From JAYZDF01 sp036337945 (lineage in GTDB: Bacteria > Myxococcota > Kuafuiibacteriia > Kuafuiibacteriales > Kuafuiibacteriaceae), in the NCBI GenBank assembly GCA_036337945.1, contig JAYZDF010000096.1, positions 1-24,271 on the forward strand: a stretch of DNA of 24,271 nt, written 5' to 3'. The notes beneath the pieces were generated by a model. The model did no database searches and was not told the origin of the DNA. It saw only the letters and a list, made by a program, of their open reading frames with translations. This document shows positions 23,901 to 24,271 of this stretch, one piece after another; position 1 is the first letter of the stretch, and each line of letters opens with the position of its first letter. The translations under genes were made by a program, and so were the position numbers.

Positions 23901-24271
23901 TGCTCGTCTCCTTAGCGCTCAGCTTGGGCCTCAGTGTCCTAGCCTGTCCATCGTATACAACATGCGCATTTCTTCCGATGCAAGGCAGTAACCCGACTGA
24001 CGCGCAATGGAACGAGTTGTTCGAAGCTGCAACGGAAAATAAGCTTGGTGCCGCGAGCCCAGAACTCCCAGAGATCGAATCAGGCCCAAACCGAACAAAG
24101 GTACCTCCCAAGATTGCTTGCCAAATCCTTAAGCCCATTGCCGCCGCCGAAAGCATTTGGCAGCAGTTTTGTCCTGATACTGGGAACACAGTAATTAGTT
24201 TTGATTGTGGTTTTGGGGTCATGCAGGTGACCAGTGGAGCGGCGAATTACGGACCCATGTTGGCGTCCGAT
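23900..24271 (+). CDS. Lytic transglycosylase-like (SLT domain) exported protein, 3' end outside window
   Basis: The window holds the first 124 codons. The ATG shares a base with the stop of the propeller-like gene (TAATG). An N-terminal hydrophobic signal (LVSLALSLGLSVLAC) may be a lipoprotein signal with Cys16. From about 70 the sequence follows the SLT/lysozyme-like fold: KIACQILKPIAAAESIWQQF with Glu84 as the likely catalytic acid, then FDCGFGVMQVTSGAANYG (102-119), matching the family G-x-M-Q-[IV] motif. Such enzymes cleave murein between MurNAc and GlcNAc. The pair of Cys residues (91 and 103) near the site is uncommon. The remaining part is needed to confirm. Confidence 0.7.
   Translation, partial: MLVSLALSLGLSVLACPSYTTCAFLPMQGSNPTDAQWNELFEAATENKLGAASPELPEIESGPNRTKVPPKIACQILKPIAAAESIWQQFCPDTGNTVISFDCGFGVMQVTSGAANYGPMLASD

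Noticed and set aside
23740..24222. 160-residue minus-strand frame opposite the propeller and transglycosylase genes
   Set aside because: No start signal or family resemblance; both plus-strand genes have better support and are coupled.

Overview
The window is a gene-dense, mid-GC bacterial chromosome segment with no rRNA, tRNA, CRISPR array or recognisable mobile element. Several contents point to a deltaproteobacterial-type organism of the Myxococcota/Bradymonadota kind. These are large lipoproteins built from Cys-rich modules, pre-peptidase C-terminal (PPC) domains and Asp-rich thrombospondin-type-3 (TSP3) repeats; a double-PilZ protein; a DUF4388-like protein; and a protein with a kinase-like remnant and a tail anchor. 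The lineage is an inference from gene content, not a phylogenetic result.

Left part (1-4501, + strand): the Lys/Ala-rich tail of a histone-H1-like protein ends at 287 and is followed by a strong intrinsic terminator. A tightly packed set of four genes follows: a short NFACT (RqcH-like) protein, a DedA membrane protein, an exported transglutaminase-like protein and an unknown protein. Next (4508-7378, - strand) is a compact operon of three exported parvulin-type (PpiC/SurA) proline isomerases, two of them lipoproteins. These probably serve outer-membrane or periplasmic protein folding.

Middle (7420-12215): a DUF4388-like gene faces a double-PilZ (cyclic-di-GMP binding) gene across a small hairpin. 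A sugar-modification module follows: a hexapeptide acyltransferase and a Gfo/Idh/MocA oxidoreductase on the minus strand, and a divergent DegT-family aminotransferase on the plus strand. This matches the WbpB/WbpD/WbpE logic for making a diacetamido sugar acid for surface polysaccharide.

Right part (12212-24271): a minus-strand operon reads lipoprotein (15940-16722), a 953-residue Cys-rich/PPC lipoprotein, then an epoxide-hydrolase-like enzyme coupled by an ATGA overlap. Divergent from it is a 512-residue protein with a degenerate kinase-like N-terminus, a long acidic linker and a C-terminal membrane anchor. Convergent to that is a 1189-residue lipoprotein with 13 Asp-rich calcium-type modules and an integrin-beta-like VWA domain that appears to be split by an inserted PPC-like domain. 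The window closes with rpoZ (minus) and a divergent pair: a propeller-like exported protein and the start of a lytic-transglycosylase-like protein, cut by the window edge.

The most unusual item is the VWA/TSP3/PPC lipoprotein. With the Cys-rich/PPC lipoprotein it suggests a cell-surface adhesion or calcium-dependent binding apparatus. I found no clear evidence of a wholly new defence or mobile system.
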